Below, in pieces: positions 43,380 through 52,974 of a stretch of DNA of 59,795 nucleotides. Each line of letters starts with the position of its first letter. The first letter of the stretch is position 1. Below the pieces are notes generated by a model. The model saw only the letters and a program-made list of their open reading frames with translations, made no database searches and was not told the DNA's origin. The DNA is from Tannerellaceae bacterium (GTDB lineage: Bacteria > Bacteroidota > Bacteroidia > Bacteroidales > Tannerellaceae), in NCBI GenBank assembly GCA_031288175.1, contig JAITRW010000038.1, forward strand, positions 1 to 59,795. The letters run 5' to 3'. The position numbers and the translations under genes are program-made.

Positions 43380-44153
43380 ATGAAAATACTTGTTTTGGGT
43401 GCCGGAAAGATGGGATCTTTCTTCACCGACTTGTTGAGTTTCGACCATGAGGTCGCTGTATTGGAAAAAGATCCAAAACGGTTACGCTTTATTTACAACG
43501 CTTTACGATTTCAACGTCTGGAAGAGATATTCGGATTTGCGCCGGAGATCGTTATTAACTGCGTAACTTTGAACTATACCATTGAGGCTTTTCGAGAAGT
43601 GATACCTTTTCTGCCCTCCACGTGTATTCTTTCCGATATTACCTCTGTGAAGACCGGTCTCAAAGAATTCTATGCAGAATCCGGCTTCCCGTTCACTTCC
43701 ACTCACCCCATGTTTGGCCCTACTTTCGCCAACCTCAGTAATCTTGCAGGGGAGAATACCATTATTATTTCTGAGGGTGAGATACTCGGACGTACTTTCT
43801 TCACAAAACTCTATTCCAACCTACATTTACACATTTGTGAGTATACTTTTGAGGAGCACGATAATGTCGTAGCCTACTCCCTTGGTATACCTTTCGCCTC
43901 TACGATCGTCTTCGCTTCCACAATGAAACATCAGGATGCACCCGGTACTACCTTTAAACGGCACATGAGTATCGCTCGGGGGCTTTTTTCGGAAGATGAT
44001 TATCTCCTTACCGAGATCTTATGCAACCCACGTACTCCGCAACAGATAGAACGTATCCAGGAAGAACTCTTCATTTTACAAGATTTTATCCGCCGGAAAG
44101 ATATGGAAGCCCTAAAAGCTTACCTGAAAAAGATACGTAAGAACCTTGAGTAA
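43380..44153 (+). CDS. tyrA: Prephenate dehydrogenase
   Basis: The 257-residue protein has the Rossmann start MKILVLGAGKMGSFF, SDITSVKTGL, and the prephenate dehydrogenase block STHPMFGPTFANLSN with the catalytic His. It lacks a chorismate mutase or ACT domain, so it is the single-domain type that makes 4-hydroxyphenylpyruvate for tyrosine. It starts 1 bp after the reductase gene and ends 1 bp before dprA. Confidence 0.85.
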   Translation: MKILVLGAGKMGSFFTDLLSFDHEVAVLEKDPKRLRFIYNALRFQRLEEIFGFAPEIVINCVTLNYTIEAFREVIPFLPSTCILSDITSVKTGLKEFYAESGFPFTSTHPMFGPTFANLSNLAGENTIIISEGEILGRTFFTKLYSNLHLHICEYTFEEHDNVVAYSLGIPFASTIVFASTMKHQDAPGTTFKRHMSIARGLFSEDDYLLTEILCNPRTPQQIERIQEELFILQDFIRRKDMEALKAYLKKIRKNLE

Positions 44154-44154
44154 G

Positions 44155-45270
44155 ATGGAAAATAAAGACCTTTACAAGGTAGGATTGACGATGGTGAACG
44201 GCGTGGGAGATGCCATTGCACGCAATTTATTGACGTTTTTCCATGGAGACGCAGAACTCATTTTTCAGGAAAGCCAGCGACATTTGGAAAAAGTATCCGG
44301 TGTAGGACCTTCCGTAGCTGCTGCAATACGCGATCCTGAAGTGCTTAGAATGGCAGAAAAAGAATTGGAATTTGTCGCTAAAAATAAGATTCGCATCTAT
44401 TTCCTGACGGATGACGATTATCCACAACGTCTCCGTGAATGTGCCGACCACCCCATTTTGTTCTACTACAAGGGAATAGCCGATTTGAACGCCAAACATG
44501 TCATCAGTGTGGTAGGTACCCGTTCGTTCACATCATACGGTCGGGAGTTGACGGATAGGCTTGTGGAAGACCTTGCCGTCCGTTATCCTGACCTGATTAT
44601 CGTGAGCGGCCTTGCTTACGGCATAGACATACAGGCGCACCGTGCTGCACTGAAGCATGACCTTCCCACTGTTGCCGTCCTTGCCCACGGGTTAGATCGT
44701 ATCTACCCGTCCGCGCATCGTGATACGGCTGTTGAAATGCTTAAACAAGGAGGACTTTTGACGGAGTTCCCTCACGATACGACACCCGAAAAATCCAATT
44801 TTGTAAAGCGTAACCGGATCGTAGCTGGACTGACGGAAGCGCTCATCGTTGTCGAAGCGCCACAACGTAGCGGATCCCTTATTACTGCCAACCTCGCCTC
44901 TTCCTACGGACGAGAGGTCTTCTCTTTCCCCGGACGCACGACTGATTCCAAATCGTTAGGGTGTAACACTCTAATCCGTACAAATAAGGCCGGTATGATC
45001 CTTTCTGCCGAAGACCTCGTTTCGGCTCTTAGCTGGGACACCTCTTTTGTCGTCATCCCTCCTTCTGAGGCTCCTACCCTACCCTTTTCCGACGATGATG
45101 CCGGTCACCTCCTCGCACTCATTCACCAGCACGGCGAGGTTTATATTAATGAACTTGCCCACCTTGCTTCCATGCCTATCTATCAACTCTCGTCCCTCCT
45201 CTGTGACCTTGAGACGAAAAACTTTATCGTTGGCTTACCGGGGGGAAAGTACCGTATCGCAAAGACCTGA
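44155..45270 (+). CDS. dprA: DNA processing protein DprA
   Basis: The 371-residue protein (ATG at 44155; a TTG at 44146 lies across the tyrA stop) has an N-terminal helix-hairpin-helix-like region. The DprA Rossmann core has VVGTRSFTSYG, VSGLAYGIDIQAHRAAL, PEKSNFVKRNRIVAGL, and VEAPQRSGSLITANLASSYGREVFSFPG. A C-terminal winged-helix (YINELAHLASMPIYQLSSLLCDLE) completes it. DprA protects incoming single-stranded DNA and loads RecA in natural transformation. Confidence 0.94.
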   Translation: MENKDLYKVGLTMVNGVGDAIARNLLTFFHGDAELIFQESQRHLEKVSGVGPSVAAAIRDPEVLRMAEKELEFVAKNKIRIYFLTDDDYPQRLRECADHPILFYYKGIADLNAKHVISVVGTRSFTSYGRELTDRLVEDLAVRYPDLIIVSGLAYGIDIQAHRAALKHDLPTVAVLAHGLDRIYPSAHRDTAVEMLKQGGLLTEFPHDTTPEKSNFVKRNRIVAGLTEALIVVEAPQRSGSLITANLASSYGREVFSFPGRTTDSKSLGCNTLIRTNKAGMILSAEDLVSALSWDTSFVVIPPSEAPTLPFSDDDAGHLLALIHQHGEVYINELAHLASMPIYQLSSLLCDLETKNFIVGLPGGKYRIAKT

Positions 45271-45305
45271 ACAAAACAGGCGAGGAAACCTATTGTCACA
45301 ACCTT

Positions 45306-46520
45306 ATGTTACAGGAGAAGCGAATCATATTGGGAATAACCGGAAGTATTGCTGCTTACAAGTCTGCCGCTATTGTTCGGGGATTGGTCAAAGAGGGAGC
45401 GGAAGTACAAGTCGTCATGACAGCAGCTGCCAAAGAGTTCATTACTCCCTTGACTTTTTCCACACTCAGCCGTAAACCGGTTATCAGCGACTTTTTTTCC
45501 CGTCGTGACGGTTCCTGGCATAATCATGTGGACCTTGGGCTTTGGGCTGACGCTATGCTCATCGCCCCTGCCACAGCCTCTACTATCGGCAAGATGGCCA
45601 ATGCCGTCGCCGACAACATGTTAATCACTACTTACCTTTCCTGCAAAGCTCCTGTCTTTGTCGCCCCTGCCATGGATCTGGATATGTTTGCCCATCCCGC
45701 CATGCAACGAAACCTTTCTTTTCTACGCTCTGCCGGAAATCATATCATCGAACCTACCGACGGTGAACTCGCCAGTCGGCTCATCGGCAAGGGACGAATG
45801 GAAGAACCTGACCGTATCCTCACTATCCTTGCTGGTTTTTTTGCCCCGCCTCCTTCTCCGGCATTATCTCTTACGGGGAAGAAGATACTGATAACAGCCG
45901 GCCCTACCTATGAACAAATAGACCCTGTCCGCTTTATTGGAAACTACTCATCAGGGAAAATGGGTTTCTCCCTTGCAGAAACCTGTGCGACAAGGGGAGC
46001 GGAAGTAACACTCATTAGCGGCCCTGTTTCTTTGGAAGCGAAGCACCCCGCAATTCGTCGTATCTCCGTTGAATCCGCTGAAGAGATGTATCGTGCCGCT
46101 ACCGAATCCTTTCCCTTGATGGATGCTGCATTGCTCTGTGCTGCCGTTGCCGATTATCGTCCCGAACAACCTTCTGTCGAAAAGCTCAAACGTGAACAAC
46201 AAAAAGAACTTACTCTTCGCTTAATTGCCAACAAGGACATTGCTGCCACCCTCGGTGCTCTCAAACGTCCGCAACAAGTACTCGTCGGTTTTGCCCTTGA
46301 AATCGACGATGGGAAAGTTACCGCTACCGACAAACTCCATCGCAAGAACCTTGACTTCATTGTCCTCAATTCTTTGAAAAATAAAGGAGCAGGTTTTCGT
46401 TGCGACACAAACAAAGTGACCATCCTTGATCGTACCGGTGCCGTCATTCCTTTCCCCTTGAAAAATAAGGCTGAAGTTGCCGAAGACATAATTACCCATC
46501 TTCACCATTTCCTTTGCTAA
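45306..46520 (+). CDS. coaBC: Bifunctional phosphopantothenoylcysteine decarboxylase/synthetase
   Basis: The 404-residue protein has an N-terminal flavin-dependent CoaC domain (ILGITGSIAAYKSAAIVRGL, the catalytic His in SWHNHVDLGLWAD, APAMDLDMF) and a C-terminal CoaB domain (ITAGPTYEQIDPVRFIGNYSSGKMG, CAAVADYRP, RKNLDFIVLN). The two act in coenzyme A synthesis. In the CoaC substrate-clamp region the sequence is ELASRLIGKGRMEEP, where E. coli has ACGDIGPGRM with a catalytic Cys; no Cys is visible here. That may be a lineage feature. panB of the same pathway is in the window at 57.8 kb. Confidence 0.93.
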   Translation: MLQEKRIILGITGSIAAYKSAAIVRGLVKEGAEVQVVMTAAAKEFITPLTFSTLSRKPVISDFFSRRDGSWHNHVDLGLWADAMLIAPATASTIGKMANAVADNMLITTYLSCKAPVFVAPAMDLDMFAHPAMQRNLSFLRSAGNHIIEPTDGELASRLIGKGRMEEPDRILTILAGFFAPPPSPALSLTGKKILITAGPTYEQIDPVRFIGNYSSGKMGFSLAETCATRGAEVTLISGPVSLEAKHPAIRRISVESAEEMYRAATESFPLMDAALLCAAVADYRPEQPSVEKLKREQQKELTLRLIANKDIAATLGALKRPQQVLVGFALEIDDGKVTATDKLHRKNLDFIVLNSLKNKGAGFRCDTNKVTILDRTGAVIPFPLKNKAEVAEDIITHLHHFLC

Positions 46521-46541
46521 GCCCTGCAATTACCCTCAGTC

Positions 46542-47471
46542 ATGTTGAAGTGGATTAAAGATTGGATGCTTCCTCTGTCTATACTCACAGGAGCATTAGC
46601 TTACCATTGGCTTTGGCCGCTGGGATGCATTCTACCATACTTGATATTTTCCATGTTATTATTGGCTTTCTGCCGCCTTTCTCCAAGTGATATCCGTTTC
46701 CGTGCAGGACACGGATGGCTATTACTTATACAAATCGGAGGTGGGATAGCCGTATATTGCCTGCTTATACCTGTGAACAGGGTGATAGCGGAAGGCGCTA
46801 TGATAAGTGTCCTGGCGCCTACTGCTGCAACCTCTGCCGTCGTCACTTCCCTGCTGGGCGGTGACATGGGTTTTTTAACCAGTTATATGTTAATCAGTTA
46901 CATAGCTATGGCTATAGTCGCTCCTCCTCTCTTTTCTTTGGCAGAGGCGACAACCGGAGGTGTTCCCTTTACCGACACTTTTCTTTTCGTATGTCGGCAC
47001 GTAGTACCTGTGGTGATTTTCCCTTTGCTTTTAGCCTGGGGATTGCGTCGTTGTATACCGAAAGTGTGCAGGTATCTGGAAAACCTGCACGGGATAGCCT
47101 TCTATATATGGGCATTCTCTTTAGTAATCGTAACTGCACAAACCCTGCACATCTTGGAGACAGGACAGACTTCCTCCGACCGTATAATTATCTTCCTGCT
47201 CGCTACCATCTCTCTCATCTTCTGTATTGGACAGTTTTTATTAGGACGTTATATTGGTGGCAGGTTTGTCAGTGATCCTGTTTCCGCAGGGCAAGGGTTA
47301 GGCCAGAAAAATACCATTCTTGCTATTTGGATGGCACAGACTTATCTTGCCCCCCTCTCTTTTGTAGCGCCGGCAGCTTATGTCCTCTGGCAAACCATTG
47401 TCAATGCCGTTCAATTGCACCGACATAGAGGAAAAAAACGAGGGATGGATAACGGAAACATCGCAAAATAA
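46542..47471 (+). CDS. Bile acid:sodium symporter (BASS) family-like membrane protein
   Basis: The 309-residue protein has about nine or ten hydrophobic segments. A motif of the BASS fold is recognisable around MISVLAPTAATSAVVTSLLGGDMGFLTSYM, and the crossover region near GQGLGQKNTILAIWMAQTYLAPLSFVAP. Transporters of this family move organic anions such as bile acids or pantoate with sodium. The link to coaBC just upstream (21 bp) is suggestive of pantoate uptake but is only inference. Confidence 0.75.
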   Translation: MLKWIKDWMLPLSILTGALAYHWLWPLGCILPYLIFSMLLLAFCRLSPSDIRFRAGHGWLLLIQIGGGIAVYCLLIPVNRVIAEGAMISVLAPTAATSAVVTSLLGGDMGFLTSYMLISYIAMAIVAPPLFSLAEATTGGVPFTDTFLFVCRHVVPVVIFPLLLAWGLRRCIPKVCRYLENLHGIAFYIWAFSLVIVTAQTLHILETGQTSSDRIIIFLLATISLIFCIGQFLLGRYIGGRFVSDPVSAGQGLGQKNTILAIWMAQTYLAPLSFVAPAAYVLWQTIVNAVQLHRHRGKKRGMDNGNIAK

Positions 47472-47472
47472 C

Positions 47473-47480
47473 TACCTTTG
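47473..47480 (+). promoter_or_regulatory. -7 box TACCTTTG upstream of the unknown secreted protein
   Basis: TACCTTTG directly after the stop codon of the transporter gene is a perfect consensus match and lies 53 nt before the next start codon. Confidence 0.55.
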
Positions 47481-47533
47481 GCGAGGAAATACCTTGTACC
47501 GTGAATGAGGCAATTTATAAAAGGTAAGTAACG

Positions 47534-48268
47534 ATGACAAGTATAGGAAGTAAAAGGCTGTGGATACAAGTTGTGTTCGGAGGAGCAATTATGATGGGAA
47601 TCACGCAAGGATTTGCGCAAAAACACGAGGCCTATCCGAGTGCATTCCCCGATGGACCCTTTGCCCACCTCAATAAGGAAACTACATTGTCCGAATTGGC
47701 GTATATTACACCTGACAAAGCGACACATCCTATTGAGATATATGACCTTGATGGCTCTCATAAGGGAACTACTAAAAAATACTATGCGCTCTTTTACCGT
47801 TACTGGACTTTCTTTATCTACGAACTTCCACCTATTGGACAGAGGGAGGTAACAGTGTGGAACCTGTGTTTTTCATTAAACAAGACGATTCCCGCAGCAG
47901 GACTCCCGAAGTTGCCGTGGGATTTGACGAAGCTTGAGTCACAAACGGGAGAGCAGGCCGTGATGAACTCCTTCAACGGAAAGTGGCTTTCAAAATTTCC
48001 CTCCGGAAACTATACGGCGGGCGAGGTTGTACCGTACGGAGCGGTACCGGTAGATGCAGTTAGTCTTTATGATTTTACACACTTTACGGAGTTGCAGATG
48101 CTCTACTTCCTTGCCAACTATGCGGTCGTCTCTTCTGTTTGGAGTGAAGATAAAGCTAAAGCGTGGAAATGCTTGATGCCCTCCTATGACGAAGGGTGGA
48201 AAGAATTTGAGCCAGGAGGGCGTTACTTCGATGAGGGGAATTTTCTACTAATTAATGAGGCCCCCTGA
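47534..48268 (+). CDS. Secreted protein of unknown function
   Basis: I do not recognise this 244-residue protein. It has a probable signal peptide (LWIQVVFGGAIMMGITQGFAQ) followed by a mixed alpha/beta domain with many aromatic residues and few Cys (at WNLCF and WKCLM). YRYWTFFIYELPPIGQREVTVWNL is a notable aromatic-rich stretch, and PFAHLN and GKWLSKFPSGNY also stand out. It is followed 24 bp later by the M13 peptidase gene and probably co-transcribed with it from the TACCTTTG box upstream. A periplasmic or surface location is likely. Confidence 0.6.
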   Translation: MTSIGSKRLWIQVVFGGAIMMGITQGFAQKHEAYPSAFPDGPFAHLNKETTLSELAYITPDKATHPIEIYDLDGSHKGTTKKYYALFYRYWTFFIYELPPIGQREVTVWNLCFSLNKTIPAAGLPKLPWDLTKLESQTGEQAVMNSFNGKWLSKFPSGNYTAGEVVPYGAVPVDAVSLYDFTHFTELQMLYFLANYAVVSSVWSEDKAKAWKCLMPSYDEGWKEFEPGGRYFDEGNFLLINEAP

Positions 48269-48292
48269 TTTATAGCGCTTTTTGAGGAACGA

Positions 48293-50329
48293 ATGATGAA
48301 AGGAAAGATTTGTGTGTCGTTGCTTGTTGTTTTTGCTATGACTACCGCGTGCCGTTCGGGTAATAAACCGTTAGAATCAGGAATAGACGTAACTAATTTG
48401 GATACGTCCGTATCCCCGCGTGCCGACTTTTTCCAGTACGCTTGCGGAGGATGGATGGAGAAAAATCCGCTGACGGGGGAGTACGCACGGTTCACTTCTT
48501 TTGACAAGCTGGCGGAAAATAACCGTATCCGACTGAACGACCTTATAAAATCTATCGCTGCCAAGACAGTCGAACAGGGTTCTGTCGAACAAAAGATAGG
48601 GGATGTATATAACCTGGCGATGGATAGTGATAAATTAAACAGAGAAGGTTATACCCCGATAGAAAAAAAGCTGGCAGACCTCGCTACGGTGACGGACAGG
48701 AAAGAATTATCGAAACTTCTCCCTTCTCTATTAATTTCCGGAGTAAATGCCTATTTTTCTGTTTATGTGGATGCCGACCCTGAAAACAGTTCGGTGAACC
48801 TACTCCAGACCTATCAGGGAGGTATTAGCCTGCGTCAGCGTGATTATTACCTTGATGAAGATGAGCATACACTGAATATCCGTAACAAATACAGGGAACA
48901 TGTAGTAAAAATGTTCGAGTTGACAGGTTTTGGCTCCAAAGAAGCCCTGAAAAACATGGAAGCTGTATTAAGGATAGAAACCCGTCTGGCAAAGGCTGCT
49001 TATGACAATGTGAAACTACGCGACCCTCATGCTAACTATAACAAAGTGACAGTTACTGAATTGCAAAGTTTGTTTAAAGGGATTGATTGGCCTGTTTATT
49101 TCGAGCAGTTAGGTGTGGGAGCGGAGGTAACGGAGGTGAACCTTTCTCAGAAAGAGGCTGTCATCGAAGTGGGGAACATCATCGCTTCGGAACCACTGGA
49201 AAGTCAGATCGCCTATTTGCAATGGAAGCTGATTGATCATGCGGCAAGTTATCTCTGTGACTCTATCTATGCAACGCATTTCGATTTTTATGGCCGTGTG
49301 TTATCCGGCAAAGAAGAGCAGCAGCCAAGATGGAAACGCGCCGTAGATGCGGTAAATAATATGCTGGGTGAAGCCGTTGGACAGATGTATGTGAAAGAAT
49401 TCTTTCCTCCTGTCGCTAAGGAAAGAATGATAAAATTGGTTGCTAACTTGCAAAATGCTTTGGGTGAACGTATACGGAACTTATCGTGGATGAGCGGGGA
49501 AACGAAAAGTAAAGCCTTAGAAAAGTTAGCTACCTTCTACGTAAAAATAGGTTATCCCGATAAGTGGAAAGATTACTCTTCGCTGGACATCCGGAAAGAT
49601 AGTTACTATGATAACGTAGTGAGAGCTACGCAGTTCGAATACGCATATATGCTGGCCAAAGCAGGGAAGCCGGTAAACAAAGACGAATGGTTGATGACGC
49701 CTCAAACCGTCAACGCTTACTACAATCCTGCAACGAATGAGATTTGTTTCCCTGCCGGAATCCTGCAATATCCTTTTTTCAGCATGGATGCGGACGATGC
49801 TTTCAATTATGGTGCTATCGGTGTGGTGATCGGGCATGAGATGACTCACGGCTTCGACGATCAAGGGCGTCAATATGACAAAGACGGTAATTTGTCCGAT
49901 TGGTGGACGGAAGAAGATGCCGCCCGTTTTGAAGAACGGGCTCACGTGATGATTGACTTTTTCGATGCGATTGAGGTTGCCCCCAGTGTCCATGCCAATG
50001 GTAAGTTCACCTTGGGAGAAAATATTGCGGATTACGGTGGCTTGCAAGTATCTTTTCAGGCTTTTAGGAAAGCTATTGTTAATACTCCGCTCGAAAATAA
50101 AGATGGCTTTACGCCGGAGCAACGCTTCTTTATTGCTTATGCTACCGTATGGGCAGGTAACATTCGTCCCGAAGAGATATTAGTGCGAACTAAATCCGAT
50201 CCTCATTCGTTGGGGAGATGGCGCGTGAATGGGGCGCTCCCACATATTGATGCATGGTATGAAGCTTTTGATGTACAGGAGGGCGATCTCATGTTTGTTG
50301 CTCTGGAAAAACGTGTCTCCATCTGGTGA
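48293..50329 (+). CDS. M13 family zinc endopeptidase (PepO/neprilysin-like lipoprotein)
   Basis: The 678-residue protein has a lipoprotein-type signal with TTACRSG at the cleavage site. The N-terminal M13 domain begins SPRADFFQYACGGWMEKNPL. The catalytic domain has NAYYNPATNEICFPAGIL, the zinc motif VIGHEMTHGFDDQG and ENIADYGG with the third ligand. Homologues in Porphyromonas (PepO) cut peptides such as endothelin precursors and are linked to host invasion. It ends KRVSIW, close to the usual C-terminal Trp. It probably sits in the periplasm or at the outer membrane. Confidence 0.92.
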   Translation: MMKGKICVSLLVVFAMTTACRSGNKPLESGIDVTNLDTSVSPRADFFQYACGGWMEKNPLTGEYARFTSFDKLAENNRIRLNDLIKSIAAKTVEQGSVEQKIGDVYNLAMDSDKLNREGYTPIEKKLADLATVTDRKELSKLLPSLLISGVNAYFSVYVDADPENSSVNLLQTYQGGISLRQRDYYLDEDEHTLNIRNKYREHVVKMFELTGFGSKEALKNMEAVLRIETRLAKAAYDNVKLRDPHANYNKVTVTELQSLFKGIDWPVYFEQLGVGAEVTEVNLSQKEAVIEVGNIIASEPLESQIAYLQWKLIDHAASYLCDSIYATHFDFYGRVLSGKEEQQPRWKRAVDAVNNMLGEAVGQMYVKEFFPPVAKERMIKLVANLQNALGERIRNLSWMSGETKSKALEKLATFYVKIGYPDKWKDYSSLDIRKDSYYDNVVRATQFEYAYMLAKAGKPVNKDEWLMTPQTVNAYYNPATNEICFPAGILQYPFFSMDADDAFNYGAIGVVIGHEMTHGFDDQGRQYDKDGNLSDWWTEEDAARFEERAHVMIDFFDAIEVAPSVHANGKFTLGENIADYGGLQVSFQAFRKAIVNTPLENKDGFTPEQRFFIAYATVWAGNIRPEEILVRTKSDPHSLGRWRVNGALPHIDAWYEAFDVQEGDLMFVALEKRVSIW

Positions 50330-50363
50330 AAGGATAGGGTGTGTAGAATAAACAGTTAACTGA

Positions 50364-52922
50364 ATGGTTGATCAAGACAGAATTATACGAAGGAATATTG
50401 AAGATGAAATGAAGTCATCCTACATTGATTATTCGATGTCGGTGATTGTTTCCCGTGCGTTGCCGGACGTGAGGGATGGTTTCAAACCGGTACATCGCCG
50501 GGTATTGTTTGGGATGAACGAGTTGGGAAATACCTCCGATAAGCCTTATAAGAAATCAGCCAGGATTGTAGGGGACGTATTAGGTAAGTACCATCCACAC
50601 GGAGATTCCTCCGTATACCTCACCATGGTGCGTATGGCACAGACATGGTCGTTGCGCTATCCCTTAGTGGACGGTCAAGGTAACTTTGGTTCGGTAGACG
50701 GTGATAGTCCTGCTGCCATGCGTTACACGGAAGCTCGCCTAAGTAAGCTTGCCGAAGAAATGCTACGGGATATTGACAAAGATACCGTCGATTTTCAGCT
50801 CAACTTTGATGATACCCTGAAAGAACCTACTGTCCTACCTACCCGTATTCCGAACCTGCTCATCAACGGAGCTTCCGGTATTGCCGTAGGGATGGCCACC
50901 AACATGCCTCCTCACAATATGCGAGAAGTCTTGGACGGTTGTATAGCTTACATTGATAGTAAAGGAGAGATTGATATAGAGGGGCTTATGGAGTATATCA
51001 AGGCTCCTGACTTCCCCACCGGTGCGACGATTTACGGATATGCCGGGGTAAAGAATGCTTTTGAAACAGGACGTGGACGTATTATCCTGCGTGGAAAAGC
51101 GGAGATAGAGGCAGGTACCTCTCACGACAAGATTGTTATCTCCGAAATACCTTATCTCGTCAATCGGGCGGAACTCATTGCCTATATTGCCTCTTTGGTG
51201 ACGGAAAAGCGTCTGGACGGTGTGATGCACGCCAACGATGAGTCTGACCGCCGTGGAATGCGCATTGTTGTAGACGTAAAGAGGGATGCCAATGCCAATG
51301 TCGTGTTGAACAAACTGTACAAGATGACGGCCTTACAGTCATCGTTCAGTGTCAACAACATCGCCCTGGTCAACGGACGCCCAAAACAACTGAACCTGAA
51401 AGATCTTATCAAGGCCTTCATTGATCATAGGGAAGACGTTGTGCGCCGCCGCACAAAGTTTGAATTAAAAAAAGCAGAAGAGCGTGCGCACATATTGGAA
51501 GGACTGATCATAGCCTCCGACCACATAGATGAGGTGATACAGATCATCCGTGCCTCCAAAAGTCCCCAGGAAGCCATCGAAAAATTGATGGAACGCTTCA
51601 CCTTATCGGAAATACAGGCACGAGCTATTGTAGAAATGAGGCTTCGCCAGTTGACCGGACTGGAACAGGATAAGTTACGGGCGGAATACGATGAAATACA
51701 AAAATTGATCACCTACCTGAATGAGATCCTCGCCAATCCGGAACGACTCATGGAAGTCATCCAAGATGAGTTGCGGGAGATCAGGAGCAAGTACGGCGAC
51801 GGACGGCGTACCGACATCGTCTATGCTTCCGAAGAAATGAATCCCGAAGATTTCTATGCCGATGATGAGATGATCATCACCATCTCCCACTTGGGTTATA
51901 TCAAGCGGACGCCTTTAAGCGAATTTCGTGCACAAGGGCGCGGAGGTGTCGGTGCGAAAGGGTCCGAAACCCGAGACGAAGATTTCGTAGAATACATCTA
52001 CCCCGCCTCCATGCATGCCACACTCCTGATATTTACCGCCAAAGGCAAATGTTTCTGGTTGAAGGTATATGACATCCCCGAAGGCGCGAAAAACACTAAG
52101 GGACGTGCTATCCAAAATATCCTGAATATTGAAGCTGACGATAAGGTGCAAGCATTCATCCGCATCAAGAACTTGACCACTGATACGGAGTTTACAAAAT
52201 CCCATTACCTGCTCTTTTGTACGAAGAAAGGGGTCATCAAGAAGACCGTATTAGAAGCCTACTCTCGTCCGCGTCAGAATGGTGTGAACGCCATCAATCT
52301 GCATGAGGACGATGGCCTCATGCAAGTAGCTCTGACCAACGGTAATAACGAAGTGCTTATCGCCAATCGCAACGGGCGGGCTATGCGTTTCCATGAAAGT
52401 GCCGTTCGTGCTGCCGGACGCACCACAGGAGGTGTAATGGGTATGCAATTGGACGACGGAGACGACGAAGTGGTCGGCATGATATGTATAAAGGATAAGG
52501 AGAAAGAAACGGTCTTGGTCGTTTCGGAACAGGGGTACGGCAAACGCTCCCGAATAGATGACTATCGTATCACTAACCGTCGTGCAAAAGGGGTGAAGAC
52601 TATTAACGTGACGGAAAAAACAGGTCGGTTGGTAGCTGTCAAAAGCGTTACCGAAGAGAACGATCTGATGATAATCAACAAGTCGGGAATCACCATTCGC
52701 CTTAAAGTGTCTGACCTGAGTGTGATCGGACGTGCCACTCAGGGTGTCCGCCTCATCAATTTGGAAAAGCGCCATGACGAGATAGCCTCTGTCTGTAAAG
52801 TGATGTCCGAAAGTGATGAAGCGGCAGCCGAAGAAAAAGCTGTCCGTGAAGCCTCCGAACATAGCCATACCGAACCTATGCTCATCCACGAAATCTCCTC
52901 TCCCAATGACGAAGAACTATAA
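50364..52922 (+). CDS. gyrA: DNA gyrase subunit A
   Basis: The 852-residue protein has the winged-helix domain with the catalytic Tyr at residue 121 ([10 protein letters not shown]), the tower and coiled-coil regions, and a six-bladed C-terminal beta-pinwheel. The GyrA box QGRGGVG in the pinwheel marks it as gyrase rather than topoisomerase IV. In the quinolone-resistance region the residue equal to E. coli Ser83 is Ser82 (unchanged); the Asp87 position is Leu86, and Bacteroides also have a hydrophobic residue there. Confidence 0.97.
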   Translation: MVDQDRIIRRNIEDEMKSSYIDYSMSVIVSRALPDVRDGFKPVHRRVLFGMNELGNTSDKPYKKSARIVGDVLGKYHPHGDSSVYLTMVRMAQTWSLRYPLVDGQGNFGSVDGDSPAAMRYTEARLSKLAEEMLRDIDKDTVDFQLNFDDTLKEPTVLPTRIPNLLINGASGIAVGMATNMPPHNMREVLDGCIAYIDSKGEIDIEGLMEYIKAPDFPTGATIYGYAGVKNAFETGRGRIILRGKAEIEAGTSHDKIVISEIPYLVNRAELIAYIASLVTEKRLDGVMHANDESDRRGMRIVVDVKRDANANVVLNKLYKMTALQSSFSVNNIALVNGRPKQLNLKDLIKAFIDHREDVVRRRTKFELKKAEERAHILEGLIIASDHIDEVIQIIRASKSPQEAIEKLMERFTLSEIQARAIVEMRLRQLTGLEQDKLRAEYDEIQKLITYLNEILANPERLMEVIQDELREIRSKYGDGRRTDIVYASEEMNPEDFYADDEMIITISHLGYIKRTPLSEFRAQGRGGVGAKGSETRDEDFVEYIYPASMHATLLIFTAKGKCFWLKVYDIPEGAKNTKGRAIQNILNIEADDKVQAFIRIKNLTTDTEFTKSHYLLFCTKKGVIKKTVLEAYSRPRQNGVNAINLHEDDGLMQVALTNGNNEVLIANRNGRAMRFHESAVRAAGRTTGGVMGMQLDDGDDEVVGMICIKDKEKETVLVVSEQGYGKRSRIDDYRITNRRAKGVKTINVTEKTGRLVAVKSVTEENDLMIINKSGITIRLKVSDLSVIGRATQGVRLINLEKRHDEIASVCKVMSESDEAAAEEKAVREASEHSHTEPMLIHEISSPNDEEL

Positions 52923-52974
52923 CCTATATACAACGTACTTATATAAATCAACAATAATCCTAAAAGTAAATCTC

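Noticed and set aside
50601-50640. Possible fluoroquinolone-resistance substitution in gyrA
   Set aside because: The Ser at the position equal to E. coli Ser83 is kept, and a hydrophobic residue at the Asp87 position is usual for Bacteroides, so no resistance call is justified.
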